NCBI GenBank assembly: GCA_002359735.1
Contig: DENS01000002.1
Span: 269,004-333,003 of the forward strand
Source of the DNA: Micavibrio sp. UBA2638
GTDB taxonomy: Bacteria; Pseudomonadota; Alphaproteobacteria; Micavibrionales; Micavibrionaceae
DNA: 64,000 bases
Reading direction: 5' to 3'
The notes under the pieces are model-generated. The model worked only from the letters and a program-made list of their open reading frames with translations, did no database searches and was not told where the DNA came from. Position numbers and translations under genes: made by a program. Positions 17,238 through 25,466 of the stretch are shown piece by piece. Position 1 is the first letter of the stretch, and every line of letters starts with the position of its first letter.

Positions 17238-18521
17238 TTAGGCCGCCATCACGCCGCGCAACATTCCATCTTCATAGGCGTCTATCTTAATACGCACCAA
17301 TGCCCCGGGGGCGGCATTACCGTCAAACGCGATTAAGGCAAAATTCTCGCTGCGGGCATGATTGCCCTTTTCGACAATGGCATTGACGGTTTTACCCACT
17401 TGGCGTTTATGGAATTTTTCCAGCTGCTGCTCGCCTAGCTGCCTGAGGCGCGCGGCGCGGTCTTTACGAAGCGGAACGGGAACCTGATCGGGAATGCGAG
17501 CCGCCGGGGTTCCGTCCCGTTCGGAATAAGGAAAGACATGCAAGAACGTCAAATCACATTCATCAACAATGCGCAATGTATTATCAAACATCTCGTCCGT
17601 TTCGGTGGGAAAACCGGCAATAATATCGGCACCAAACGCAATGTCCGGGCGCAACTGGCGCGCGCGGCGGCATACCTCAATGACATCATCACGCAAATGA
17701 CGGCGCTTCATGCGTTTTAAAATCATATCATCACCGGCCTGCAAAGAAAGGTGCAGATGCGGCATAAAGCGCGGCTCTGCGGCAATTAAATGCCATAAAT
17801 CGTCATCAATCTCGACCGGATCCAATGATGAAAGACGCAGACGCTTTAAATTGGGCACTTGCGCCAAAACGCGGCGGATCATCTGCCCCAGACTAGGCTT
17901 CCCGGGAAGGTCAGGGCCGTATGAGGTGACATCCACGCCTGTCATGACAATCTCATTATACCCTTGCGCCACCAATGCCTTGACCTGATCGGCAATAACG
18001 CCAATGGGCACAGAACGGGAATTGCCCCGGCCATAAGGGATAATGCAAAACGTACACCGGTGATCACACCCGTTTTGTACCTGAATAAAGGCGCGGGATT
18101 TATCCTCCAGCCCCTGTATGAGATGCGAGGCGGTTTCCTCAACAGCCATAATATCATTAACCAGAATGCGGGGTTCTTCATCTGCATGCCCCCAGCTTTC
18201 GGCCTTCAGCTTTAAATCATTGCCGATAATCTGATCAACTTCATCCATCGCCGCATAGGTATCGGGCGTAATCTGGGCACTGCATCCCGTCACGATGATT
18301 TTGGCATCGGGATTTTCACGCCGGGCCCGCCTTATGGCCTGACGTGCCTGACGTTCGGCTTCTTTGGTGACGGCGCAGGTGTTGAAAATAATCGCCTCAC
18401 CCAGCCCTGCTTTTGTGGCATGATCACGCATCACCTCTGATTCATAGGTGTTCAAACGGCACCCGAAGGTAACAACCTGGGGCTCTATGCTATTTTTATT
18501 GATATCGGCGTTTTTGCTCAT
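17238..18521 (-). CDS. mtaB: tRNA t6A37 methylthiotransferase MtaB
   Basis: A 427-residue radical-SAM enzyme of the MiaB/RimO/MtaB group, which adds a methylthio group to t6A at position 37 of ANN-reading tRNAs. The UPF0004 domain shows TFGCRLNTYESEVM, FNTCAVTKEAERQARQAIR and VTGCSAQ, supplying three Cys for one Fe-S cluster. The radical SAM cluster is CDHRCTFCIIPYGRGNSRS. The CRLN version of the first motif points to MtaB rather than MiaB. A C-terminal TRAM-like region follows. ATG 18521 is chosen over the longer frame, which would overlap dapF. Confidence 0.92.
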   Translation of the reverse strand: MSKNADINKNSIEPQVVTFGCRLNTYESEVMRDHATKAGLGEAIIFNTCAVTKEAERQARQAIRRARRENPDAKIIVTGCSAQITPDTYAAMDEVDQIIGNDLKLKAESWGHADEEPRILVNDIMAVEETASHLIQGLEDKSRAFIQVQNGCDHRCTFCIIPYGRGNSRSVPIGVIADQVKALVAQGYNEIVMTGVDVTSYGPDLPGKPSLGQMIRRVLAQVPNLKRLRLSSLDPVEIDDDLWHLIAAEPRFMPHLHLSLQAGDDMILKRMKRRHLRDDVIEVCRRARQLRPDIAFGADIIAGFPTETDEMFDNTLRIVDECDLTFLHVFPYSERDGTPAARIPDQVPVPLRKDRAARLRQLGEQQLEKFHKRQVGKTVNAIVEKGNHARSENFALIAFDGNAAPGALVRIKIDAYEDGMLRGVMAA

Positions 18522-18567
18522 GGGCGTTATATAGGGCGTTGAAGGTAATTTCGTCAAATAAAAACTA

Positions 18568-19383
18568 TTACAGCAACTGCCCTTTAAAAACATAGGCAAC
18601 CGGGCCGTTCATATGAATATGTCCGCTGGTCTCATCCCATGAAATTTCCAAATCTCCACCATCCAGCTTTATGGTGCATGTGCGCTCTACCAAACCACGG
18701 CGCACCGCCGCCACCAATGTTGCACAGGCGCCGGTTCCACAGGCCTGTGTAATACCGGCGCCCCGTTCCCAAACGCGCATGCGGATGGTTTGCCTGTCTA
18801 TAACCTGACAAAATTCAACATTTGTCCGCTGCGGAAATAAGGGATCGGTCTCCACCGCCGGGCCCAACGCTTCAATATCCAAAGACTCCACGTCCTGTTC
18901 ATACAAAAACACACAATGCGGGTTCCCCATATTCACGCCGACCGGATCGCCCGGCAAAGGCAAATGCAAAGTATCACAAGCCGCGGCCAGAGGAATGTCC
19001 TGCCAACCAAGGCCCGGCGCCCCCATATCAACACTGACCAAGCCCCCTTGCCCGCGCGAACAGGACAAAACACCGGCCACGGTTTCAATCAAGACCTGTT
19101 TTTGCCCGGTCTCACTCAGCAATATATCCGCAACGCAGCGCGTGGCATTACCGCAAGCCTCAACCTGCGATGCATCACCCCCATTATAAATCAACATATG
19201 ACAGTCATTTTTCGCATCTTTGGCCGCAACCATAACAATAAACTGGTCACATCCTATCCCTGTTTTACGATCACTATAGGCCATAATTTGCGTTGGGCCG
19301 GGGATATCGGCGCCGTCACTGTTGCGGCAATCCACGACGATAAAGTCATTGCCCAGACCATGCATTTTTAGAAAATTCTGCAC
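18568..19383 (-). CDS. dapF: Diaminopimelate epimerase
   Basis: The 271-residue enzyme converts LL- to meso-diaminopimelate for lysine and peptidoglycan synthesis. Both catalytic cysteines are visible: EACGNATRCVAD in the N-terminal half and TQACGTGACATLVAAVRRG in the C-terminal half. The N-terminus FLKMHGLGNDFIVVDCR is diagnostic. A GTG start at 19383 is chosen because a full GGAGG lies 4 bases before it and the protein then begins like its relatives; the longer frame to 19464 is not supported. mtaB follows 46 bases downstream, so the two probably form an operon. Confidence 0.94.
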   Translation of the reverse strand: MQNFLKMHGLGNDFIVVDCRNSDGADIPGPTQIMAYSDRKTGIGCDQFIVMVAAKDAKNDCHMLIYNGGDASQVEACGNATRCVADILLSETGQKQVLIETVAGVLSCSRGQGGLVSVDMGAPGLGWQDIPLAAACDTLHLPLPGDPVGVNMGNPHCVFLYEQDVESLDIEALGPAVETDPLFPQRTNVEFCQVIDRQTIRMRVWERGAGITQACGTGACATLVAAVRRGLVERTCTIKLDGGDLEISWDETSGHIHMNGPVAYVFKGQLL

Positions 19384-19547
19384 TTTTCCTCCGTTTTCCT
19401 GCCTGTAATACATATCCAAATTACCATGTATAATAACAGTATAACCATCATACATTCGCACCATACAACATTTTTTATGCCAAATGCTGCAATAAAATGT
19501 TACAATAAAAGATGTGTGTACACTAATGCTTTCGGGGGGAGGCTACT

Positions 19548-19751
19548 ATGAAATACGTGTATCCTAATAATTTAATGGCACGTCGTAGCGAAAAAAAAGA
19601 AATCGTAAAAGGCGGCATTTTATTTGCTGTAATAGTCTTGATCATAACGGGATTATTTTTCGCAAGCGAATACAGTCAATCCTATAATTATTTCCCGGCA
19701 GAAATTCATTGTGTCCAAAGCGGACCCCAAGTGAAGTGCAGTCTGGAATAA
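19548..19751 (+). CDS. Small single-pass membrane protein, 67 aa
   Basis: Unrecognised. A very strong ribosome site (GGGGGGAGG) lies 7 bases before ATG 19548. A positively charged N-terminal stretch (ARRSEKKEIVKGG) precedes one membrane segment (ILFAVIVLIITGLFFA). A short tail with two cysteines (IHCVQSGPQVKCSLE) follows, probably periplasmic and possibly disulfide-bonded. It stands alone between dapF (-) and the ffh promoter. Confidence 0.65.
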   Translation: MKYVYPNNLMARRSEKKEIVKGGILFAVIVLIITGLFFASEYSQSYNYFPAEIHCVQSGPQVKCSLE

Positions 19752-19780
19752 TACCACTATGGCAAAATGACAGCATTTAC

Positions 19781-19809
19781 TTGACAAGCGTGCATAACTC
19801 CCCTATTTT
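19781..19809 (+). promoter_or_regulatory. Sigma-70-type promoter of ffh
   Basis: A perfect TTGACA (19781-19786), 17-base spacer, TATTTT (19804-19809), 100 bases before the ffh start. Confidence 0.7.
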
Positions 19810-19908
19810 CCACTGAAATTTTACTGACATCGTTAGAAGTCAGTGCTTAACGGTACACCGTGCTCGGCGAATATACGCTCAGCGCGGCAAGTTTTATTTT
19901 GGTTATAT

Positions 19909-21504
19909 ATGTTTGATAGTCTGAGCGATAAATTAGGAAACGTGTTTACGAAACTCAGGGGCAAAGGCTCTCTGAGCGAGAATGACGTTATGGCTGTTAG
20001 CCGCGAAATTCGCGTGGCCTTGCTCGAGGCGGATGTGGCCCTTCCTGTCGTTAAAGATTTTATCGCGAGTGTAAAAGACAAGGCCGTGGGTGAAAAGGTC
20101 ATCAAGGGCGTTAACCCTGGCCAGCAAGTCGTAAAAATTGTTCACGACGAATTGGTCAAAATGCTGGGCGGCGGCACCGAGGCGGACAAGAAGGCGCAGG
20201 AATTAAAACTGGGCACCCCGCCAAGCCCGTATTTAATGGTCGGGTTGCAAGGCTCCGGTAAAACAACATCAACCGCGAAAATCGCAAAGATGTTGAGCGA
20301 CAAACAAAAGAAAAAAGTCCTGATGGCCTCACTTGACGTGTATCGCCCTGCCGCGCAAGAACAATTGAAAATTCTGGGCGAACAAACCGGCGTAGAAACC
20401 CTGCCGGTTATTGAAGGGCAAAAACCGGTAGACATTACCAAGCGTGCCCTGGAAGAAGCCCGTAAAGGCGGTTTTGATATTGTTATGCTGGATACCGCTG
20501 GCCGCCTGTCTATTGACGAAGACCTGATGAACGAGGTGGAAAGCGTTAAGAAAATCGCCCAGCCCGTTGAGACATTGCTGGTTGCCGATGCGATGACGGG
20601 ACAAGATGCCGTTGAAACCGCCCGCCGTTTTAACGAACGCGTTGACATTACAGGTATCATGCTGACCCGTGTGGATGGCGACGCACGCGGAGGTGCGGCC
20701 ATGTCAATGAAAGCCGTTACCGGCAAGCCCGTCAAGCTGATGGGTATTGGCGAAAAATGGAACGAGATTGAGCCATTCTACGCCGACCGGATTGCCGGCC
20801 GCATTCTTGGCATGGGCGATATTGTATCCCTGGTTGAAAAAGCGTCAGAAACGGTTGATCGTGATGAAGCCGCCAAAATGGCCGAAAAGTTCAAAAAAGG
20901 TAAATTTGACTTTAATGATCTGCTGTCACAAATGCGCCAGATGAACAAAATGGGCGGTATGGGCGCGATGATGAAAATGCTGCCCGGCCTTGGTAAAATG
21001 TCTGGCATGTTGGAACAGGCCGGCATGGACGATAGCTTTATAAAAAAGCAGGAGGCGATGATCCTGTCTATGACCAAGGCAGAACGGGAAAACCCTGGCC
21101 TGCTGAACGCCTCCCGCAAGAAACGCATTGCCGCCGGATCAGGGTCTACCGTGCAGGACCTGAACAAACTGTGCAAACAACAAATGCAGATGGCCTCCAT
21201 GATGAAAAAAATGAAGAAAATGGGCATGGGCGGCATGATGAAGCAAATGAAGGGCATGATGGGCGGCAAGATGGACGAGCTGGAAATGATGGCTGGTTCC
21301 ATGGATCCCGATGCACTTGGCGCCGACATGGAAGGGTTAATGAATGACGATCAGGGCGGCGCCCTTGGCCCCAATCCTTTTGCGGGCGGTGCAAACCCAT
21401 TTGGCGGCGCCGCTGGCGGACTTCCCGGCCTTGGCGCTCCTGGCGGGCTCCCCGGCATGGGACACGGTGGTACAAAGAAAAACCGCAAGAAGAAAAGAAA
21501 GTAA
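19909..21504 (+). CDS. ffh: Signal recognition particle protein Ffh
   Basis: The 531-residue GTPase binds signal sequences of nascent membrane proteins together with 4.5S RNA. N-domain: MFDSLSDKLGNVFTKLRGKG. G-domain: GLQGSGKTTSTAKIAK (G1), DVYRPAAQEQL, DTAGRLSIDEDLMNEV, TRVDGDARGGAA. The methionine-rich M-domain from about residue 330 is full of Met (MGGMGAMMKMLPGLGKM; MASMMKKMKKMG). After it comes an unusually long Gly/Pro/Ala-rich tail ending in lysines, so the protein is about 80 residues longer than E. coli Ffh. ATG 19909 fits the family N-terminus; the longer frame from 19843 does not. Confidence 0.96.
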   Translation: MFDSLSDKLGNVFTKLRGKGSLSENDVMAVSREIRVALLEADVALPVVKDFIASVKDKAVGEKVIKGVNPGQQVVKIVHDELVKMLGGGTEADKKAQELKLGTPPSPYLMVGLQGSGKTTSTAKIAKMLSDKQKKKVLMASLDVYRPAAQEQLKILGEQTGVETLPVIEGQKPVDITKRALEEARKGGFDIVMLDTAGRLSIDEDLMNEVESVKKIAQPVETLLVADAMTGQDAVETARRFNERVDITGIMLTRVDGDARGGAAMSMKAVTGKPVKLMGIGEKWNEIEPFYADRIAGRILGMGDIVSLVEKASETVDRDEAAKMAEKFKKGKFDFNDLLSQMRQMNKMGGMGAMMKMLPGLGKMSGMLEQAGMDDSFIKKQEAMILSMTKAERENPGLLNASRKKRIAAGSGSTVQDLNKLCKQQMQMASMMKKMKKMGMGGMMKQMKGMMGGKMDELEMMAGSMDPDALGADMEGLMNDDQGGALGPNPFAGGANPFGGAAGGLPGLGAPGGLPGMGHGGTKKNRKKKRK

Positions 21505-21507
21505 ATC

Positions 21508-21801
21508 ATGAAAATCAAGCTGACACGCGATTTTAATAATCAGGCCACGCCCACGCAATATGGGTATGACGCGACGCGATTTATTGTCGATATCCCCGAT
21601 TCCGACACTTGGGGCCATGTTCTGAACATGATCTCAAAGTTCAAGCAAGCCCATGGAGATATTGGATTTATCGCATCGGAACTTGAAAATGAAGACCAAT
21701 GTAAAAACCAACATGAAGATCCGGTTTTCGTGAACGCGATTTATATTGACCAAAACCTGGCCGATGGGTTTGAAAATGAATTTAACCTTGAATTTAACTG
21801 A
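21508..21801 (+). CDS. Hypothetical protein between ffh and rpsP, 97 aa
   Basis: Not recognised. It starts three bases after the ffh stop and ends 26 bases before rpsP, so it is part of the ffh-rpsP-rimM-trmD operon. It is an acidic soluble protein (FIASELENEDQCKNQHEDPVF; QNLADGFENEFNLEF) with no signal or membrane segment. Operon position suggests a role linked to translation or protein export, but nothing in the sequence shows it. Confidence 0.65.
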   Translation: MKIKLTRDFNNQATPTQYGYDATRFIVDIPDSDTWGHVLNMISKFKQAHGDIGFIASELENEDQCKNQHEDPVFVNAIYIDQNLADGFENEFNLEFN

Positions 21802-21827
21802 TTGAATTAACCAAAGGAGAAAATATT

Positions 21828-22313
21828 ATGGCACTAGCAATCAGACTATCCCGTGGTGGACGTAAAGCCCGCCCATTCTACCGCATCGTTGTGGCCGACA
21901 AGCGCATGCCGCGCGATGGCCGTTACATCGAAAAACTGGGAACCTATAACCCACTTTTGGCGAATGATGATGAAAACCGTGTAAAACTGGTCGAAGACCG
22001 CATCAAATACTGGCTTTCACAAGGCGCAAAACCATCAGAGCGCGTTGCAATCTTCCTTGGTAAAGCCGGAATCATTGATATGCCCGCACAACCAAACCGT
22101 CCGAACAAATCCGCCCCTGGCGAAAAAGCCAAGATGCTGATTGAGGAGAAGGAAGAAAAGCGTAAAGCAGCAGCCGAAGCGGCAAAAGCCGCCGAGGAAG
22201 AGGCAAAAGCAGCAGCCGCAGCCGAAGCCGAAGCACCGGCTGAAGAAGCCCCTGCCGCCGAAGCCGAGGCCCCTGCCGAGGAAGCAGCCGCTGAAGAAAA
22301 ACCTGCTGAATAA
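21828..22313 (+). CDS. rpsP: 30S ribosomal protein S16 with Ala/Glu-rich tail
   Basis: A ribosomal protein of the 30S body. The first 80 residues are standard S16 (IRLSRGGRKARPFYRIVVAD; PRDGRYIEKLGTYNP; IKYWLSQGAKPSERVA). The protein is 161 residues long, about double the E. coli length. The extra part from about residue 95 starts with KSAPGEKAKMLIEEKEEKRK and continues as an alanine-, glutamate- and lysine-rich low-complexity tail. AAAGGAGA before ATG 21828 is a strong ribosome site. rplS in the same cluster carries a similar tail. Confidence 0.96.
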   Translation: MALAIRLSRGGRKARPFYRIVVADKRMPRDGRYIEKLGTYNPLLANDDENRVKLVEDRIKYWLSQGAKPSERVAIFLGKAGIIDMPAQPNRPNKSAPGEKAKMLIEEKEEKRKAAAEAAKAAEEEAKAAAAAEAEAPAEEAPAAEAEAPAEEAAAEEKPAE

Positions 22314-22332
22314 GCAGATAAATCCTAACTGG

Positions 22333-22357
22333 AACCCTCCCCAATGCGGGGAGGGTT
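22333..22357 (+). terminator. Hairpin between rpsP and rimM
   Basis: A perfect 10-bp stem: AACCCTCCCC (22333-22342) with GGGGAGGGTT (22348-22357), loop of 5 bases. The T-run after it is poor (TTTGGCTTTG), so it may attenuate rather than end transcription. Its right arm is the only Shine-Dalgarno-like sequence before rimM. Confidence 0.55.
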
Positions 22358-22370
22358 TGGCTTTGTCAAA

Positions 22371-22868
22371 ATGACCAAAACACAGCGCATCCCCCTTGCA
22401 AAAATTGCCTCACCACACGGCGTCAAAGGTTTGGTAAAAATCTTTCCGTTTGGGGAGGATATTGAACTTTTGGAAAGTATGGATGTATATGCAGACGACA
22501 CCCCCGTCAAAATTACGCTAAAAAATGCGCTCGGCAAATTCATTCTGGCCGAGATCGACATTATTCAAAGCCGTGAAGATGCCGAAAAATGGAGCGGAAC
22601 CGAACTTTGTGTTGATCAAGACGCCCTGCCCGCCATAGACGAAGATGATACCTATTATTATCATGACCTGATTGGCCTGAAAGCCGCTGATGAAACCGGT
22701 CAGGAAATTGGCAGCGTGATTGCCGTCGACAATTACGGCGCTGGTGATCTATTGGAGATCCGCAAAAATAGCGGCGAGAAGTTCCTGCTGCCCTTTACGG
22801 ATGAGCATGTTCCAACCGTCGATATTGAGGCAGGGACAGTCACCATCATCCCTATGGAAGAATTATGA
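22371..22868 (+). CDS. rimM: Ribosome maturation factor RimM
   Basis: The 165-residue 16S rRNA processing factor binds S19 and helps mature the 30S head. The N-terminal RimM domain begins RIPLAKIASPHGVKGLVKIFPF, the family signature. The C-terminal PRC-barrel domain shows YYYHDLIGLKAADETGQEIG and LLEIRKNSGEKFLLPFTDEH, ending with VTIIPMEEL. ATG 22371 is chosen because the longer frame from 22344 starts inside the hairpin. There is no free ribosome site directly upstream. The stop overlaps the trmD start (ATGA). Confidence 0.93.
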   Translation: MTKTQRIPLAKIASPHGVKGLVKIFPFGEDIELLESMDVYADDTPVKITLKNALGKFILAEIDIIQSREDAEKWSGTELCVDQDALPAIDEDDTYYYHDLIGLKAADETGQEIGSVIAVDNYGAGDLLEIRKNSGEKFLLPFTDEHVPTVDIEAGTVTIIPMEEL

Positions 22869-23563
22869 GCCTGCACTTTAACATCCTCACCTTGTTTCCT
22901 GAGATGTTTCCAGGGTGCCTTGGCCAATCCTTGAGCGGTAAGGCGCTAGAAAACAAAATATGGAGCCTGCGCACCATCGACATTCGTGAATTCGGTCAGG
23001 GTGTACACAAGGCCGTGGATGACACCCCTTATGGCGGCGGCGCAGGAATGGTTATGCGGGCCGACATCATTGAACAGGCCCTGTCATACGCCCCGAACCC
23101 GGGAAAGAAAATATATCTGTCACCGCGCGGGCGCCCCCTGACCCAGAAATACGTCAAAGATCTGTCAAAAACTGAGGCAATTACATTATTATGTGGACGC
23201 TATGAAGGGGTCGATCAACGTATTTTGGATGCGCATGATTTTGAAGAGGTTTCGGTCGGCGATTACGTTTTATCCGGTGGAGAGCCCGCGGCCATGATCT
23301 TGATGGATGCCTGCATTCGCTTGCTTCCCGGCGTCATGGGCAATGCCGAGACAGCTCCTGAGGAGAGTTTTTCCGAAGAGCGCGGCGGATTACTGGAATA
23401 TCCGCATTATACGAAGCCGGCCGAATGGACCGATAAAAACGGCGTCGTAAGAACCGTACCGGATGTTCTGCGCTCCGGTAATCACGGAAAAATTGAACAG
23501 TGGCGGCACGAACAATCCGTCAAAATCACAAAAAAAAATCGCCCTGACCTGCTAAAAACGTAA
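22865..23563 (+). CDS. trmD: tRNA (guanine37-N1)-methyltransferase
   Basis: The 232-residue SPOUT methyltransferase makes m1G37 and prevents frameshifting. FNILTLFPEMF at the N-terminus, DDTPYGGGAGMVMRADI, LLCGRYEGVDQR and VSVGDYVLSGGEPAAMI (the trefoil-knot AdoMet site) are all present. PEESFSEERGGLLEYPHYTKP is the usual C-terminal block. It starts inside the rimM stop codon (ATGA), implying translational coupling in the standard rpsP-rimM-trmD-rplS order. Confidence 0.96.
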   Translation: MSLHFNILTLFPEMFPGCLGQSLSGKALENKIWSLRTIDIREFGQGVHKAVDDTPYGGGAGMVMRADIIEQALSYAPNPGKKIYLSPRGRPLTQKYVKDLSKTEAITLLCGRYEGVDQRILDAHDFEEVSVGDYVLSGGEPAAMILMDACIRLLPGVMGNAETAPEESFSEERGGLLEYPHYTKPAEWTDKNGVVRTVPDVLRSGNHGKIEQWRHEQSVKITKKNRPDLLKT

Positions 23564-23696
23564 TAATTTTCTTGATTTAGCCGTTTAATCCACATATAAA
23601 GCAACACGACTTTTTTAAAAAGATAAGTGATCCGCCGGTGTCTTAAGGTTAAAACACTGAATTTACGGGGTCCGAATAAATAAAAGGAACAATGAA

Positions 23697-24272
23697 ATGA
23701 ATACATTACAAAAATTCGAAGCCAAGCAACTGGCCCAGCTTCAAGAAAATAAAAATATCCCGGAATTTGGCCCAGGTGACACCATCAAGGTTAATGTCCG
23801 CGTTCGTGAAGGAACGCGTGAGCGTATTCAGGCCTTTGAAGGCGTTTGTATTGCCCGTTCAAATGACGGCGTGAACGCCAGCTTTACAGTTCGTAAAATC
23901 AGCTACGGTGAAGGTGTCGAGCGTGTGTTCCCGCTGTGGAGCTCTCGTATTGACTCGATCGAATTGGTACGCCGCGGTTCTGTCCGTCGTGCGAAACTTT
24001 ATTATCTGCGTGAACGTTCTGGTAAATCTGCCCGTATTTCCGAACGTACAACCGGTTACGGTATCGAAGCCAAAGACGAAAGCACTTTCGAAGTTTCAAA
24101 AACAGAACGTAGAAAAGCAAAGCAGGCCGAAAAGAAAGCCCGCCGCGAAGAGATCAAAAAAGCCGAAGCCGAGAAAAAGGCTGCTGCTGAGAAGGCCGCC
24201 AAGGAAGCCGCTGCTGCAGAAGCAAAGGCCGCCGAGGAGGCAGCCGCCGCAGAAACACCTGCCGAGGAATAA
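23697..24272 (+). CDS. rplS: 50S ribosomal protein L19 with Ala/Glu-rich tail
   Basis: The protein sits at the 30S-50S interface. Residues 1-115 are standard L19: FGPGDTIKVNVRVREGTRERIQAFEGVCI, FTVRKISYGEGVERVFPLWS, SIELVRRGSVRRAKLYYLRE. A tail of about 75 residues follows, almost wholly Lys, Glu and Ala (from SKTERRKAKQAEKKARRE onward), giving 191 residues against about 115 in E. coli. AAAGGAAC lies before ATG 23697. A 130-base gap separates it from trmD. Confidence 0.95.
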   Translation: MNTLQKFEAKQLAQLQENKNIPEFGPGDTIKVNVRVREGTRERIQAFEGVCIARSNDGVNASFTVRKISYGEGVERVFPLWSSRIDSIELVRRGSVRRAKLYYLRERSGKSARISERTTGYGIEAKDESTFEVSKTERRKAKQAEKKARREEIKKAEAEKKAAAEKAAKEAAAAEAKAAEEAAAAETPAEE

Positions 24273-24308
24273 GCCCCAAGCGCAGTTTTTAATGATATGC
24301 ATGAATTC

Positions 24309-24336
24309 AAAAAGGCTCCAATACGGAGCCTTTTTT
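24309..24336 (+). terminator. Rho-independent terminator of the rplS operon
   Basis: AAAAAGGCTCC (24309-24319) pairs with GGAGCCTTTTT (24325-24335) across a 5-base loop; the T-run runs to 24336. Confidence 0.88.
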
Positions 24337-24369
24337 ACTACCCTATTGAACTCGCCTTTTTACTTTTTC

Positions 24370-24645
24370 TTATTGACTAACAGATAGCGGCACTTTGAAG
24401 TTTAACGCCTTATTGTCGCTTAACATTGCCGTCAAATGAATTTCATCATTTTGCGCAAACAAATTGATCATTTCATCATCCAGGTTTCCGATATAATGTT
24501 CCTGTTCATGCAAAACCGCATATAAAGTTTTGCTGGGCCGGTCTAAAATTATAATATCCGAACGCACATAGGCCGGATCAAAAAACCGAATGAAAGCGTC
24601 ACCGCGCGCATTTTTTAAAAACTCAGCCCGTATTTCAATTAACAT
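24370..24645 (-). CDS. Hypothetical protein, 91 aa
   Basis: Not recognised. GAGG lies 9 bases before ATG 24645. It is a small soluble protein with alternating hydrophobic strands (DIIILDRPSKTLYAVL; IHLTAMLSDNKALNFKVPL), compatible with an all-beta fold. No signal peptide is seen. It reads in the same direction as the gene at 24695-25321, 49 bases downstream of it, so the two probably share a transcript. Confidence 0.6.
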   Translation of the reverse strand: MLIEIRAEFLKNARGDAFIRFFDPAYVRSDIIILDRPSKTLYAVLHEQEHYIGNLDDEMINLFAQNDEIHLTAMLSDNKALNFKVPLSVSQ

Positions 24646-24694
24646 CTTACTATCCTCTTCTTATGACCTTTTTATAACCTTTGTTTTCCAATTT

Positions 24695-25321
24695 TTAGAA
24701 CGTGCCGGGTTGCGGCACTGTTGGAATGGGTGAATTCACGGCCTCCGCCCCGGGGCTCAGCGTATTTTGAATAGAATCGTAATCAAAACCGCGTTCACGC
24801 ATTTGTATCTGCACAGCATTTAAATCAGAATATTCCGGGCTTTCGATAATTGTATTCATCTGTTCAATTGCCTGACGCACAGAATTCAGCGCATCTTGCC
24901 TGCCCGATAGATTGGCGCCCTCATCCGCGGCATGAATATCCATCGCAATACGCGCTTCCATATCCCAGAGCCCGAAATTAATAATTTCGACATCCGCAAA
25001 GTCCGGGTTCTCTATATTGATCATATCAATGGGGTTAGAATTTCCTAATTCATGAGCATAGGGCTGCACCGCTTTTGCCAAGGTATTCAACGGCCCCCGT
25101 ATGGCGCCGCTTATCACCTGATCGGCCGCTTGGACGCGTGCCTCCCAGTTTTGCAAGGTTATGTCCTCTGGCAAATCCGCGCGCGGAACGATATCCCCGC
25201 CCGTGCCTTCGGCATACGCACGATAAACCAACGGTTCCTGATTATTCGGATCCTGAATATCCAGAGCATAACTTGCCCCGTAATCCTGTCCAAATATACT
25301 GCTTAACCACCCACCGGCCAT
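24695..25321 (-). CDS. Hypothetical protein, 208 aa
   Basis: Not recognised. GAGGG lies 7 bases before ATG 25321. The N-terminus AGGWLSSIFGQDYGASYALD and the middle, with acidic helical stretches (DALNSVRQAIEQMNTIIESP), suggest a soluble helical protein. The last 20 residues are Pro-rich (PIPTVPQPGTF). There is no signal peptide. It lies upstream of the 91-aa gene on the same strand and is divergent from leuC. Confidence 0.6.
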   Translation of the reverse strand: MAGGWLSSIFGQDYGASYALDIQDPNNQEPLVYRAYAEGTGGDIVPRADLPEDITLQNWEARVQAADQVISGAIRGPLNTLAKAVQPYAHELGNSNPIDMINIENPDFADVEIINFGLWDMEARIAMDIHAADEGANLSGRQDALNSVRQAIEQMNTIIESPEYSDLNAVQIQMRERGFDYDSIQNTLSPGAEAVNSPIPTVPQPGTF

Positions 25322-25466
25322 TTTAAGTCCCTCTATTACATTCGTTTGTCATTGCCTTTTTGGCTTATTCGAATTGACTTTACTGCTGTATTTCTGCTTC
25401 AATTCGTTTCACACCATTGAATTGTATTCTGGAAAGTTTAAATTATCCTTAAAAGCAGAGAAAACC

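Noticed and set aside
19513..19530. GTGTACACTAATGC upstream of the 67-aa gene as another XRE operator
   Set aside because: Only the GTACAC half matches; the second half-site GTGAAC is absent.
19752..19908. SRP (4.5S) RNA gene next to ffh
   Set aside because: No conserved GGAA/AGCA apical stem; the region is explained by promoter and leader.
20142..20735. Long open frame antisense to ffh (197 codons), with a second at 20778-21329
   Set aside because: Shadow of a strongly coding region; Ser/Arg-rich composition, no ribosome site, no family likeness.
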